From Spirosoma rigui (GTDB lineage: Bacteria; Bacteroidota; Bacteroidia; Cytophagales; Spirosomataceae), in assembly GCF_002067135.1 (NCBI RefSeq), contig NZ_CP020105.1, positions 2,294,001 to 2,358,000 of the forward strand: a DNA stretch of 64,000 nt. Reading direction: 5' to 3'. The notes under the pieces are model-generated. The model did not search any database and was not told the origin of the DNA. It was given only the letters and a program-made list of their open reading frames with translations. Below are positions 9,875 to 18,287 of this stretch, in pieces; positions within the stretch are counted from its first letter, which is position 1; each line of letters opens with the position of its first letter. Made by a program: the position numbers and the translations under genes.

Positions 9875-11341
9875 ATGGAAAAAATCCTGATCATCGACGA
9901 TAATAATGATATTTGTCTACTGCTGGAGCGCTTTTTAAGCAAACAGGGGTACAAGACAGATTCAGTTCAGCGGGGCGAAGATGGTCTGACTTTGCTTCGA
10001 AAAGAAGCTTATGAATTAGTTATATGCGATTTCAAACTCCCGGATATTGACGGTCTGGAGATGTTACGGCGGATAAAGGTCATGCACCCCAACACCGCCG
10101 TCATTATCATTACCGGCTATTCCGACGTTCGGGTAGCTGTACAGACGGTAAAGCATGGTGCGTATGACTACGTAACAAAACCCCTTTACCCGGACGAGAT
10201 TCTATATACCATAAAAAGCGCTCTGGAACGGCGCAGTCAGTCGCTTAGCCAGCCCGCCGGTTCTACGGCCGTCTCCGGCTCAACTACCAAAACTACCGCG
10301 GCCAAAACATCAGCCAAGACGATCCTCACGCCCGATGGCAAGCGATTTATCTTTGGTAAAAGTCGGGTAGCCGATCAACTCCAGAAACACATCGATCTCA
10401 TTGCCCCAACCGATATGTCGGTGATTATCACCGGCGAAACGGGTACGGGTAAAGAGTTTGTCGCCAATGCTATTCATCTCAAGAGCAAGCGTTCTGACAA
10501 GCCATTCGTCGCTATCGACTGCGGTGCCCTCAGCAAGGAACTGGCAGGCAGTGAGTTATTTGGTCACGTAAAAGGATCGTTTACCGGCGCTATGGCCGAC
10601 AAGGCCGGTAGCTTCGAATTTGCCAACGGCGGCACGCTCTTCCTCGACGAGATCGGTAATCTGTCCTACGATAACCAGATTAAATTACTGCGTGTGTTAC
10701 AGGAGCGCAAGATCCGGCGGATCGGCTCAAATCAGGATATTCCGGTCGACGTTCGAATCATTGTGGCGACCAACGAAGATCTGCGTGACGCTGTGCGGCA
10801 GGGACGTTTCCGCGAGGACATCTACCACCGCATCAATGAGTTTGAGATGCACCTGTCGCCCCTGCGGGAACGCAAGGCCGATATTATGATATTTGCCGAG
10901 CATTTCCTCGAACTGGCTAATCGGCAACTGGAGAAAGACATCCAGGGGTTTGAGGAAGAAGCCCGTGAAAAGCTGAAAGAATACTACTGGCATGGTAACC
11001 TGCGGGAGCTTCAGAACGTAGTGAAACGGGCCGTGTTGCTAACCCAGGGCGATTACATTGAGGCCGATGTGCTGCCCCACGAGATTCTGTCACCGCAGTA
11101 CCTGACACCCGTTGAAACGGCTCCTGATGTTGAAGTAAGCTACCATCCCAATCGACCCGGTATGCCCGTAATCAGCCAGTCGGCAGCCAATCTTAAATCC
11201 GTTTCGGAAAGCGCCGAGCGGGCGGCTATTTTGAAGGTGCTCGAAAAAACAGGCTACAATAAAACGAAAGCTGCCGAAGTACTCAATATCGACCGCAAGA
11301 CGCTATATAATAAACTCAAAGCCTACGATATTCACCTTTAG
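9875..11341 (+). CDS. sigma-54-dependent response regulator, NtrC family
   Basis: The 488-residue protein has three domains. The receiver spans about 1-120 (ILIIDDNNDICLLL, phosphoacceptor Asp in VICDFKLPD near 52, Lys in VTKPLYP). The AAA+ domain spans about 155-390: Walker A GETGTGKE near 188, the sigma-54 contact loop as GSFTGA near 234, Walker B GGTLFLDEIG near 252, and an arginine-finger region FREDIYHRINEF. A Fis-type helix-turn-helix lies at the C-terminus (YNKTKAAEVLNIDRKTLYNK). It activates sigma-54 promoters when phosphorylated. GSFTGA is a tolerated variant of GAFTGA. No kinase is adjacent; the nearest are at 12311 and 15743. Confidence 0.95.
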   Translation: MEKILIIDDNNDICLLLERFLSKQGYKTDSVQRGEDGLTLLRKEAYELVICDFKLPDIDGLEMLRRIKVMHPNTAVIIITGYSDVRVAVQTVKHGAYDYVTKPLYPDEILYTIKSALERRSQSLSQPAGSTAVSGSTTKTTAAKTSAKTILTPDGKRFIFGKSRVADQLQKHIDLIAPTDMSVIITGETGTGKEFVANAIHLKSKRSDKPFVAIDCGALSKELAGSELFGHVKGSFTGAMADKAGSFEFANGGTLFLDEIGNLSYDNQIKLLRVLQERKIRRIGSNQDIPVDVRIIVATNEDLRDAVRQGRFREDIYHRINEFEMHLSPLRERKADIMIFAEHFLELANRQLEKDIQGFEEEAREKLKEYYWHGNLRELQNVVKRAVLLTQGDYIEADVLPHEILSPQYLTPVETAPDVEVSYHPNRPGMPVISQSAANLKSVSESAERAAILKVLEKTGYNKTKAAEVLNIDRKTLYNKLKAYDIHL

Positions 11342-11356
11342 TCTGGTAGGTCAGTA

Positions 11357-11435
11357 ATCATAGATCACGGCAATAAGAAGGGGCTGACGCAGGTTTTATC
11401 CGCGTCAGCCCCTTCTTATTGCCGTGATCTATGAT
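11357..11435. terminator. 34-bp perfect inverted repeat between convergent genes
   Basis: Arms 11357-11390 and 11402-11435 are perfectly complementary over 34 bp with an 11-nt loop. It fills the gap between the sigma-54 activator stop and the porin stop (11446). No long T-run is present on either side, so it may act as an RNA 3'-end structure for both genes, not a classic terminator. Confidence 0.75.
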
Positions 11436-11445
11436 CGATTTTAAC

Positions 11446-12090
11446 TTAGTTAATGCTGAAGCCGACCGACAGCATACCAACGCCATTCTTGGCATTGCCA
11501 AGCAATGTTTGTGCTGCACCGCTATTGGCGATCTTTTGCAGACCCTGCTCGTAACGGGCACCAATAAACGCCTTACCGAAATATACGTTCAGACCACCGG
11601 CAATACCGTAGTCGACCTTATTGAAGTTGTCGCGGTTGATAGCGCCACGTCCGGTACCAAAATCACCATTGGAAGTCAGGTCCGAATTTAGCAGGTATGA
11701 TACGTACGGACCCGCCTGCAACTCAACAGCCTGACCCAGTTTGAAGGTAGCCAATACGGGTAGTTCGGCGTAGTTGAGTTTGAATGTATTCTGACCCGTG
11801 AAGCCAACAATGTTATAATCGGCGGCTGCGCCTTTAGTTGTGTAGAGCAATTCGGGTTGGATCGCGAAGAATTCGCCGGCTGGAATCTGGGTAAATACGC
11901 CTGCGTGGAAGCCAATCCGTTCGTTTTTATTGCTTACACCCTGGCTGTCATAGAACAACGAACTGGCGTTCAAACCACCTTTTATACCTGTCCGTACACG
12001 GTTCTGAGCCGACGCATCGGAGGCTGAAAGAAACAAAGCGCCGGTTGCCAGAACGGCTGCGGCTACGAGTGTTTTTATTGACTTTTTCAT
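11446..12090 (-). CDS. outer-membrane beta-barrel protein (PF13568-like porin family)
   Basis: A signal peptide (residues 1-28, ASDASAQ) precedes a 185-residue barrel. Typical segments are TGIKGGLNASSL, GFHAGVFTQIP, FAIQPELLYTTKGA, YAELPVLATF, LQAGPYVSYLL and a final GVGMLSVGFSIN. The LNYAELPVL and QPELLY motifs are characteristic of small Bacteroidota outer-membrane barrels. It is convergent with the sigma-54 activator, and a sigma-54-like sequence lies 56-72 bp upstream, so it is a plausible target of that regulator. Confidence 0.88.
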   Translation of the reverse strand: MKKSIKTLVAAAVLATGALFLSASDASAQNRVRTGIKGGLNASSLFYDSQGVSNKNERIGFHAGVFTQIPAGEFFAIQPELLYTTKGAAADYNIVGFTGQNTFKLNYAELPVLATFKLGQAVELQAGPYVSYLLNSDLTSNGDFGTGRGAINRDNFNKVDYGIAGGLNVYFGKAFIGARYEQGLQKIANSGAAQTLLGNAKNGVGMLSVGFSIN

Positions 12091-12145
12091 AACGAATGTA
12101 TGGTTAATAAGCAGACAAATTTTACTTCTGCAATAATGTGTAATG

Positions 12146-12162
12146 TGTCAAAATCGTGCCAA
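12146..12162 (-). promoter_or_regulatory. candidate sigma-54 promoter of the porin gene
   Basis: Read on the minus strand: TTGGCACG, a perfect -24 element, then ATT and TTGACA. The consensus is TGGCACG-N4-TTGCA; here the -12 half is TTGAC and shifted by one base, so the match is incomplete. It lies about 56 bp upstream of the porin start and next to a gene for a sigma-54 activator. Confidence 0.35.
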
Positions 12163-12310
12163 GATGCCCGCCATGCTCTCCAATAGCCCTATCGTCTTGC
12201 ATTTTACCACTTTATGACATTGAACAAGCCGATTGGTTTAAATCGCCGATGAGTAGAATGCGTATTATTTTCCCCACTTTGTGGAGTACGTCATTCAATT
12301 CCCCTCTTTT

Positions 12311-15001
12311 ATGACATCTTCGCTGAAGGCATCGACTGCGTCGGAAGAAGTGCCTTTTTTACTGGCTATTCTGGACCAGTCGCCAACGCCCATTCTGGCG
12401 TTTGAGCCATTGCGTAATGAGCAGGGTATCGTTCACGACTTTCGGGTCAACTTCGCCAATGGGGCCGCCCTGCAGTTGGTGGGTATCCCGTTTTCGGCCA
12501 TGCGGGCGTCATCATTGCTACAGGAATACCCCTCTGCCGGGCCGTTCGGGCTCATCCACCGGCTAATTAATACCGTTGAGTCAGGTCAGGAAATTCGCGA
12601 TGAAATATACATCGACTACCTGGGGGTGTGGGTCGATGCGTCAGTAACCCCACTGGGTGGGGGTTTTGTAGCCACTCTGCTGGACATTACCGCCCGCAGG
12701 CAGGCCGAAACTGAACGGGAGCAGCAGGCCCGGCGTATGGAACAGGTATTGAACGCGTCCATGAACGGCATCATTACCTGCGAATCGATCCGGGAAACTT
12801 TACCGGATGGCAAGGTAGGGGCTGTTACGGACTTTCGCTTTTTAACCGCTAACCAGGTGGCTCTCCAATTGCTCGGTTTGGTAGAAGTTCCGGTTGGCCA
12901 AACGGTACTGTCGCTCTTTCCGGCACCCCGCGCCTTCATGGATACGTGCATACAGGTGGTTGAAACGGGGATATCCACGCGGTTTGAAACACCCTATCCA
13001 GTCGGTAACGTAGCGGGTTGGTATGACGTAGCGGTGGTAAAGCTGGACGATGGTTTCGTGCTCACCTTCAACGACATGACACACCTGAAACGGTCGGAGC
13101 AGTTTCAGCAGGAGCAGTCCCGCCTGCTCGAAAGTGTGTTCAATACGTCGATGAATCAGATTCTGGCGATTCGGGCGGTCCGGGACCCTGACGGCGTGAT
13201 TACCGATTTCCGGATAGAAGCCGTCAACAGGGCCATGGTGAAGACATCCGGCTACACCCCCGAACAACTCACGGGGATGTCGGTCCATACACTCGATACG
13301 GGACTGAGGACATCAGGCGTTTTCGATCAGTACGTAACCGCATGCCAAACGGGTGTGCCCCAACAGGGAGATTTTTACTACCCGGCCATCGATCAGTGGT
13401 TCAACGTATCAACCGCCCGGCAGGATACCGACCGGCTGGTGGTTACCCTGACCAACATAACCGATAGCCAGCGGGCGATTCGCCAGATCGAACAGCAAGC
13501 CGAACTGGTAAACAGCGTGCTCGATGGATCCATTAACAGCATCATGGCTTATAAGTCGCTGCGCGATCCCGAAACCGGGGCAATCGTCGACTTTGAAGTG
13601 ATCATTGCCAACAAGGCTGCTGAGGCCTATCTGGAAACGATGGGTGCCGACCTGATTGGCAAACGGCTACTGGAGCTCTATCCTGAGGAGGCCGAAATGG
13701 GCCTGATGGCCCGCTACGTAGCCACGGTTGAAACCGGCCGGCCGTTCCGCACAGAAGCCTTTTACCGCGAATCGAACACTTGGATCGATTTGTCGGGTAC
13801 TAAACTGGGCGACGGTCTGGTCGTTACGTTTACCGACGTGACTATGAACAAGCGGGCCGCCCTTGAGCTAACCCGGCAGGCTGAGTTCGTGAGCCGGTTG
13901 CTCGACGGGTCGCTCAACGGCGTTGTGTCCTACGATCCCGTCTACGACAGCAGCGGTGGCTTGGTTGATCTAACGATCCTGTCGGCCAATCAGGCTGCCG
14001 AAGTGTATCTGGGACGATCCGAGAGCGACCTGGTTGGAAAACGGCTGCTTGACCTGTATCCCCGGCACGTAGAAACGGGTCTGTTTGCGATGTATGAGCG
14101 CGTACTGACAACCAAGCAGGCCGAGCGTCTGGAAACCTACCTGCTTGATGAAAGCGGAGAAACCTGGCTCGATTCGCTGGCTACCCCACGCGACGAGGAG
14201 GGGTTGGTGATATCCTTCATGGATATTACAGAGTGGAAAAAAGCGCAGCGCCAAACGGATGCGCTGGTGGGTGAGTTGCAGAAATCCAACGCCAATCTGG
14301 AGCAGTTTGCTTACATAGCCAGCCACGATTTACAGGAGCCGTTGCGTAAGGTTATGGCATTCGGCGATATTCTCCAGAGCCAGCATGCGGCCGAACTGAG
14401 CGAGACCGGTGTGGACATGATTCGTCGGATGCAATCGGCCGTCCAGCGAATGCAAACACTGATTCAGGATTTGCTCATGTTCTCGCGCGTGACCAGCAAC
14501 AATGATGAGTTCAGGTTGATTGACCTGAATGTGATCCTGGCTGACGTTGTAGCCGACCTCGATACGGTCATTATGAAGACGGGTGCAGCCGTAACGATTG
14601 ATAGTCTGCCCAGTATTAAAGGCAACCACATGCAGCTGCAGCAACTGTTTCAGAACCTGCTCAGCAATGCCCTGAAATTTATCCGTCCTGATACGGTTCC
14701 GGCCGTTCAGATAACATACCGCCTGGTTACGAATAAGGAGCTGGCGGATCTGGTAGCTAGTACGTTACATCGTCCAGCCTACCACCGCTTTGAGGTTGTG
14801 GACAACGGGATTGGTTTTGACCCGCAGTACACGGATCAGATCTTTCAGCTGTTTCAACGGCTACATACCCGATCGCAATACACGGGAACTGGTATCGGGT
14901 TATCGATTGTGCAAAAAGTTGTCGAAAATCATGGTGGCTCTATTCAGGCAATTGGCCGTCCGGGAGTGGGGGCCAGCTTCGTGATATTATTGCCTGCCTG
15001 A
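12311..15001 (+). CDS. five-PAS sensor histidine kinase
   Basis: This 896-residue protein has no transmembrane segment. Five PAS-like modules are arrayed in tandem, each opening with a form of ILAFEPLR/SIMAYKSLRD followed by D-F or DL and an N-x-A motif. HisKA follows with FAYIASHDLQEPLRK (phosphoacceptor His near 670), then HATPase_c with NLLSNALKF (N box near 782), VVDNGIGFDP, a QLFQRLH segment and GTGIGLSIV (near 858). The DLQEPLRK H-box is the phytochrome-like type common in Bacteroidota. ATG at 12311 is preferred to the in-frame GTG at 12281. The Rcp1-like receiver downstream is a plausible partner. Confidence 0.93.
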   Translation: MTSSLKASTASEEVPFLLAILDQSPTPILAFEPLRNEQGIVHDFRVNFANGAALQLVGIPFSAMRASSLLQEYPSAGPFGLIHRLINTVESGQEIRDEIYIDYLGVWVDASVTPLGGGFVATLLDITARRQAETEREQQARRMEQVLNASMNGIITCESIRETLPDGKVGAVTDFRFLTANQVALQLLGLVEVPVGQTVLSLFPAPRAFMDTCIQVVETGISTRFETPYPVGNVAGWYDVAVVKLDDGFVLTFNDMTHLKRSEQFQQEQSRLLESVFNTSMNQILAIRAVRDPDGVITDFRIEAVNRAMVKTSGYTPEQLTGMSVHTLDTGLRTSGVFDQYVTACQTGVPQQGDFYYPAIDQWFNVSTARQDTDRLVVTLTNITDSQRAIRQIEQQAELVNSVLDGSINSIMAYKSLRDPETGAIVDFEVIIANKAAEAYLETMGADLIGKRLLELYPEEAEMGLMARYVATVETGRPFRTEAFYRESNTWIDLSGTKLGDGLVVTFTDVTMNKRAALELTRQAEFVSRLLDGSLNGVVSYDPVYDSSGGLVDLTILSANQAAEVYLGRSESDLVGKRLLDLYPRHVETGLFAMYERVLTTKQAERLETYLLDESGETWLDSLATPRDEEGLVISFMDITEWKKAQRQTDALVGELQKSNANLEQFAYIASHDLQEPLRKVMAFGDILQSQHAAELSETGVDMIRRMQSAVQRMQTLIQDLLMFSRVTSNNDEFRLIDLNVILADVVADLDTVIMKTGAAVTIDSLPSIKGNHMQLQQLFQNLLSNALKFIRPDTVPAVQITYRLVTNKELADLVASTLHRPAYHRFEVVDNGIGFDPQYTDQIFQLFQRLHTRSQYTGTGIGLSIVQKVVENHGGSIQAIGRPGVGASFVILLPA

Positions 15002-15183
15002 GCCATTTAATGTGTTATTTTTACTTAATTTTGGTTGGTAAATAAAATTGCAGTGGTATATTGAGTGGCTTATGACGCTGATTATGAACACCTATAATGC
15101 AATTAACAACGCTTACTAAAATGTTAGAATAGGAAAATTTTAATTCGTATTCTTTCCGTAACGCCAATTACTTGACCGATTGT

Positions 15184-15624
15184 ATGCACCGTAAGCCTAC
15201 GTTAATGACGATTTTGATTGCCGACGACGACGCTGATGATCGTATGTTCCTGGAGCAGGCTATGCGCCAGAACGGATACGATCAGGAGATCCGTTTCGTT
15301 GAAGATGGCGAGGAGTTGATGGAATACCTGAAACGGCAGGGACGGTATAACGAGCTGAATGCACCTTGGCCAAATATGCTTATTCTTGACCTGAACATGC
15401 CCCGCAAAAACGGGTTTCAGGCGCTCTCGGAGATAAAGGATGACCCAAAATTACGGCGGCTCCCGGTAATTGTCATGACTACATCGTCGGCCGATGAAGA
15501 TGTGGTGAAAACGTATAATCTGGGCGTTAATTCATTCGTTACTAAGCCGTTCAACTTCAATCGATTGGTTGAGATGGTTGGAACGCTCAAGACCTACTGG
15601 ATGGATACGGTTAAACTGCCCTAG
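15184..15624 (+). CDS. Rcp1-like single-domain response regulator
   Basis: A 146-residue receiver: ILIADDDADDRMFLEQAM, EDGEELMEYL, NMLILDLNMPRKNGFQAL (phosphoacceptor Asp), VIVMTTSSADED and NSFVTKPFNF. The long loop after the third helix and the DLNMP-x-KNG signature are those of Rcp1-type regulators paired with phytochrome-like kinases. Alternative in-frame starts are TTG at 15172 and ATG at 15205. It sits 182 bp after the five-PAS kinase and 118 bp before the hybrid kinase, all in one direction. Confidence 0.9.
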   Translation: MHRKPTLMTILIADDDADDRMFLEQAMRQNGYDQEIRFVEDGEELMEYLKRQGRYNELNAPWPNMLILDLNMPRKNGFQALSEIKDDPKLRRLPVIVMTTSSADEDVVKTYNLGVNSFVTKPFNFNRLVEMVGTLKTYWMDTVKLP

Positions 15625-15742
15625 CGCAGTTTGGGGTGCGGCAACTCTCAACTTCCCGGATCGTATTCCAGGCTGGTTTTGTTATGGCGCTGCCAACTGG
15701 CTATTTTATACCGTTCATTTCATTAGTCTTCACTTACTGTTT

Positions 15743-17221
15743 ATGAATGCAGTTGCTCCAATACTCGACGTTGCTGAGAAGAAAGTTATAATCCGCGTTT
15801 TGCTCGTAGAAGACGACGAGGACGATTACATGCTGACCAGGGCGCTGGTGTCAGCCAAAGAAAATGCGAATATCAAACTTGACTGGGTAGATAGCTACGA
15901 TCGGGCGCTGGTGATGATCGAAGCCAACGAACATGATGTCTACCTGGTCGATTACCGGTTGGGTCACCACACGGGTATCAACCTGATTCAGGAAGCCTTT
16001 CAGCTTGGGTGCCGCGCGCCCATGATCCTCCTGACCGGCCAGGATGACCTGACAGTCGACCAGTCGGCGCTGGAACTTGGTGCGGCCGACTACCTGGTCA
16101 AAGGTCGTATTGATGCCCAACTGCTGGGTCGTAGTATTCGATATGCCCTTCGCCAGGCCAGCGTTCTGGCTGAGGTAGCTCAGAAAGAAAATAAATACCG
16201 CTCGCTGTTTGAGCGGTCTATCGATGCTATTTTCGTTGCCAACAACGAGATGCATTTCCAGGATGCCAATCCATCGGTGGAACGCCTGTTGGGCTACAAC
16301 CGCGATGAACTCCGGCAGCTGAATCCCGCCCGCCTGTTTGCCGACCTGAACTGCCTGCGTGAACTCCGGTTCAACGTTCGTGAACATGGGCAGATCAAAG
16401 ATTTTGAATCGGTACTGATTACCAAGAACGGCCGGAAACGTATCTGCCTTATTTCGGTGTGGGCAGTAGACGACGTCATTGGCCGACCTGAATGGTACCA
16501 GGGAATTGTGCGCGACGTAACCGACCAGAAACGGGCGCAGCAGGATCTGATCCTGGCCGAAAAACTGACTATGACGGGTAAAATTGCCCGGAGTATCGCC
16601 CACGAAGTCCGGAATCCGCTCACCAACCTGAGCCTGGCGCTGGAGCAGCTTAAAGACGAACTCGATACCGACAGTGAGTACATCACGATGTTTACCGACA
16701 TCATTGGTCGTAACGTAGACCGGATCGGGCAGCTGATAACGGAGATGCTCAACTCGTCGAAACCCCGTGAACTGGACCGCAAGCGGCAGGATTTCAACGC
16801 GATCGTTAAAGCGACACTGCAACTGGTAGCCGATCGGATCAAACTGAAGCGAATGCGGATGGAAACGTCTTTCGATCCCGGCGATTGCCGCGCTCTGCTC
16901 GACAGCGATCAGGTTAAAACGGCCCTTCTTAATATCCTGGTCAATGCTGTTGAGGCAATGGAAGAAGGTAAGGGGGTTCTTACCGTGAAAACGGGCTGTA
17001 CGGAAGACAAACGGGTGTATGTGGAGGTCGCCGATAATGGGGGCGGCATCAGCGATGCCGATCGGCAGCGTCTCTTTGATCCATTCTTCACCGGTAAATC
17101 GGGGGGAATGGGCCTCGGTCTGACCGCCACTCAAAATATTATCAATAGCCACAAAGGCTCCATTGAAGTCGACAGTCTGCTGGGACAGGGAACAACGTTC
17201 CGCCTGTATTTTCCCATGTAA
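15743..17221 (+). CDS. receiver-PAS-histidine kinase hybrid
   Basis: 492 residues. An N-terminal receiver (VLLVEDDEDDYMLTRAL, phosphoacceptor Asp in VYLVDYRLG near 69, Lys in DYLVKGR) is followed by a PAS domain (KYRSLFERSIDAIFVANN, GYNRDELRQLN). The kinase core has ARSIAHEVRNPLTNLSLALE (His near 285), NILVNAVEAMEEG (N box), VADNGGGIS and GGMGLGLTATQNI. The HEVRNPL H-box and compact ATPase are NtrB-like, so it could phosphorylate the NtrC-type activator at 9875; that pairing is inference. ATG at 15743 is chosen because the receiver starts about 17 residues later; the frame is open upstream. Confidence 0.92.
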   Translation: MNAVAPILDVAEKKVIIRVLLVEDDEDDYMLTRALVSAKENANIKLDWVDSYDRALVMIEANEHDVYLVDYRLGHHTGINLIQEAFQLGCRAPMILLTGQDDLTVDQSALELGAADYLVKGRIDAQLLGRSIRYALRQASVLAEVAQKENKYRSLFERSIDAIFVANNEMHFQDANPSVERLLGYNRDELRQLNPARLFADLNCLRELRFNVREHGQIKDFESVLITKNGRKRICLISVWAVDDVIGRPEWYQGIVRDVTDQKRAQQDLILAEKLTMTGKIARSIAHEVRNPLTNLSLALEQLKDELDTDSEYITMFTDIIGRNVDRIGQLITEMLNSSKPRELDRKRQDFNAIVKATLQLVADRIKLKRMRMETSFDPGDCRALLDSDQVKTALLNILVNAVEAMEEGKGVLTVKTGCTEDKRVYVEVADNGGGISDADRQRLFDPFFTGKSGGMGLGLTATQNIINSHKGSIEVDSLLGQGTTFRLYFPM

Positions 17222-17263
17222 TGCGCCACGTACGGGCTTACGCCCTGCTCGATAATCTATTGG

Positions 17264-17292
17264 AAAACCAACCCAGCCGGGTTGGTTTTTTT
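17264..17292 (+). terminator. intrinsic terminator after the hybrid kinase
   Basis: AAAACCAACCC (17264-17274), loop AGCC, GGGTTGGTTTT (17279-17289), with T residues continuing to 17292. It closes the signalling cluster. Confidence 0.9.
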
Positions 17293-17302
17293 GTGTACGG
17301 GA

Positions 17303-17392
17303 GTGTGTAAAAACGTACACACATGCTGGTGGTTGTCCCCAAAAATACACAATTAAAATACAGCCTGAAAACGTGTTGATGTGAACACGTTT
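17303..17392. promoter_or_regulatory. two inverted repeats upstream of the small stress genes
   Basis: GTGTGTA-6 nt-TACACAC (17303-17322) and AAACGTGTT-6 nt-AACACGTTT (17369-17392). Both have equal 6-nt spacers and lie between the kinase terminator and the gene at 17491. They look like regulator-binding sites or small RNA hairpins; no known operator is recognised. Confidence 0.4.
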
Positions 17393-17462
17393 GTCGTGGT
17401 ATCTATTGATTATCAATGTGATGGGTGCGGTGTCAATGGCTGGGAGCAAGCCGGGAAACCTG

Positions 17463-17478
17463 TGGCACAGTTTAAGCA
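17463..17478 (+). promoter_or_regulatory. candidate sigma-54 promoter
   Basis: TGGCAC then AGTTTAA then GCA gives the GG-N10-GC spacing that defines sigma-54 promoters (GG at 17464-17465, GC at 17476-17477). It differs from consensus at one base of the -24 element and at the TT of the -12 element. The predicted transcript would start next to the ATG at 17491, so translation would be nearly leaderless or begin at an internal ATG (17509 or 17539). Confidence 0.4.
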
Positions 17479-17490
17479 TAGGTAGTTGTA

Positions 17491-17736
17491 ATGATGACGA
17501 CCAAGCTTATGTGGACCAACACCCATTTTCCCGCAGCGATGCGTTCGCTTAACACCAGCACCCGGGCAAAGGCAATTGAAATTGCCAACCAGTTGCTGGA
17601 GCAGGGTCAGCTTGACCCGCAGCGTATAATCACTATCAGTGTGCTCGAAGCGCGCCGATGGGCACGTAACGGACGGGCTGAACTGGAGGTAGTATCCAGT
17701 CCGCTTGGCAGTCAATCAGTGCGCCCTTTTGCCTAA
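17491..17736 (+). CDS. hypothetical protein, 81 aa
   Basis: Not recognised. The core RAKAIEIANQLLEQGQLDPQ followed by RIITISVLEARRWARNG is predicted helical and has the look of small conserved Bacteroidota proteins. In-frame alternative starts occur at 17494, 17509 and 17539. It is 43 bp upstream of the copper-binding four-helix protein in the same direction and sits directly behind a sigma-54-like site, so it may open a small stress operon. Confidence 0.6.
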   Translation: MMTTKLMWTNTHFPAAMRSLNTSTRAKAIEIANQLLEQGQLDPQRIITISVLEARRWARNGRAELEVVSSPLGSQSVRPFA

Positions 17737-17779
17737 CCTCATACCAACAACGACCCCCTTTTTAAACGAAACCCCGGTT

Positions 17780-18193
17780 ATGATCTGGAAGAAAAATATC
17801 TACGACTCCCTGACATCGTGTGCTGCCCTGTGCGACGAGTTCGCTACCGAATGCTCCCGATCTGAAGATATTGAAAACTGGTACCGCAGTATTTTTCTGA
17901 GCCTTGACTGTGCCGACATGTGTCGTCAACTGGCTATGCTCTACGTTCGGGGTTCCGAGAACACGCGCTTACTGGCCAAAGCTTGCATCGAAGTGTGTGA
18001 GAAATGCGCTCAGGAAGTTAGTGAGTTCGAGACGCAGCGTTGCAAGCAGGTATATGCCCTGTGTCAGCAGACGATCCTGAGCTGCGTAAGTATTCTGGAC
18101 ATGACCCATCAGTCTGATTCATCAAATAGTCCTGCTGTTACACCTGCTACGTTGTTCTACGGCATCGACCTGCGCGAAACGCTTTATAATTAA
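17780..18193 (+). CDS. four-helix bundle copper-binding protein (DUF326/Csp-like)
   Basis: 137 residues with many Cys spaced along helices: SLTSCAALCDEFATECS, SLDCADMCRQLAML, ACIEVCEKCAQEV, RCKQVYALCQQTILSC. This is the pattern of the DUF326/Csp family, in which cysteines line the core of a four-helix bundle and store copper(I). No Tat or Sec signal is evident, so it should be the cytosolic type. ATG at 17780 gives the family start; the frame extends upstream but overlaps the preceding gene. Confidence 0.88.
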   Translation: MIWKKNIYDSLTSCAALCDEFATECSRSEDIENWYRSIFLSLDCADMCRQLAMLYVRGSENTRLLAKACIEVCEKCAQEVSEFETQRCKQVYALCQQTILSCVSILDMTHQSDSSNSPAVTPATLFYGIDLRETLYN

Positions 18194-18204
18194 TTACATA
18201 CCGT

Positions 18205-18263
18205 CATAAGGCGTAAGCTGGCTGGTATGGGCACAACGCCTATGCTGTCACTTACGCCTTATG
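18205..18263 (+). terminator. hairpin after the copper-binding gene
   Basis: CATAAGGCGTAAG (18205-18217) and CTTACGCCTTATG (18251-18263) pair perfectly over 13 bp around a 33-nt loop, followed by CTTTTC. The next start codon is only 24 nt further. Confidence 0.65.
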
Positions 18264-18287
18264 CTTTTCACTTACACCCAATACGTT

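Noticed and set aside
15851-17479. 542-residue open frame antisense to the receiver-PAS-kinase gene
   Set aside because: The sense strand has a complete set of kinase motifs. The antisense frame lacks a domain and is a by-product of G/C-rich codon use.
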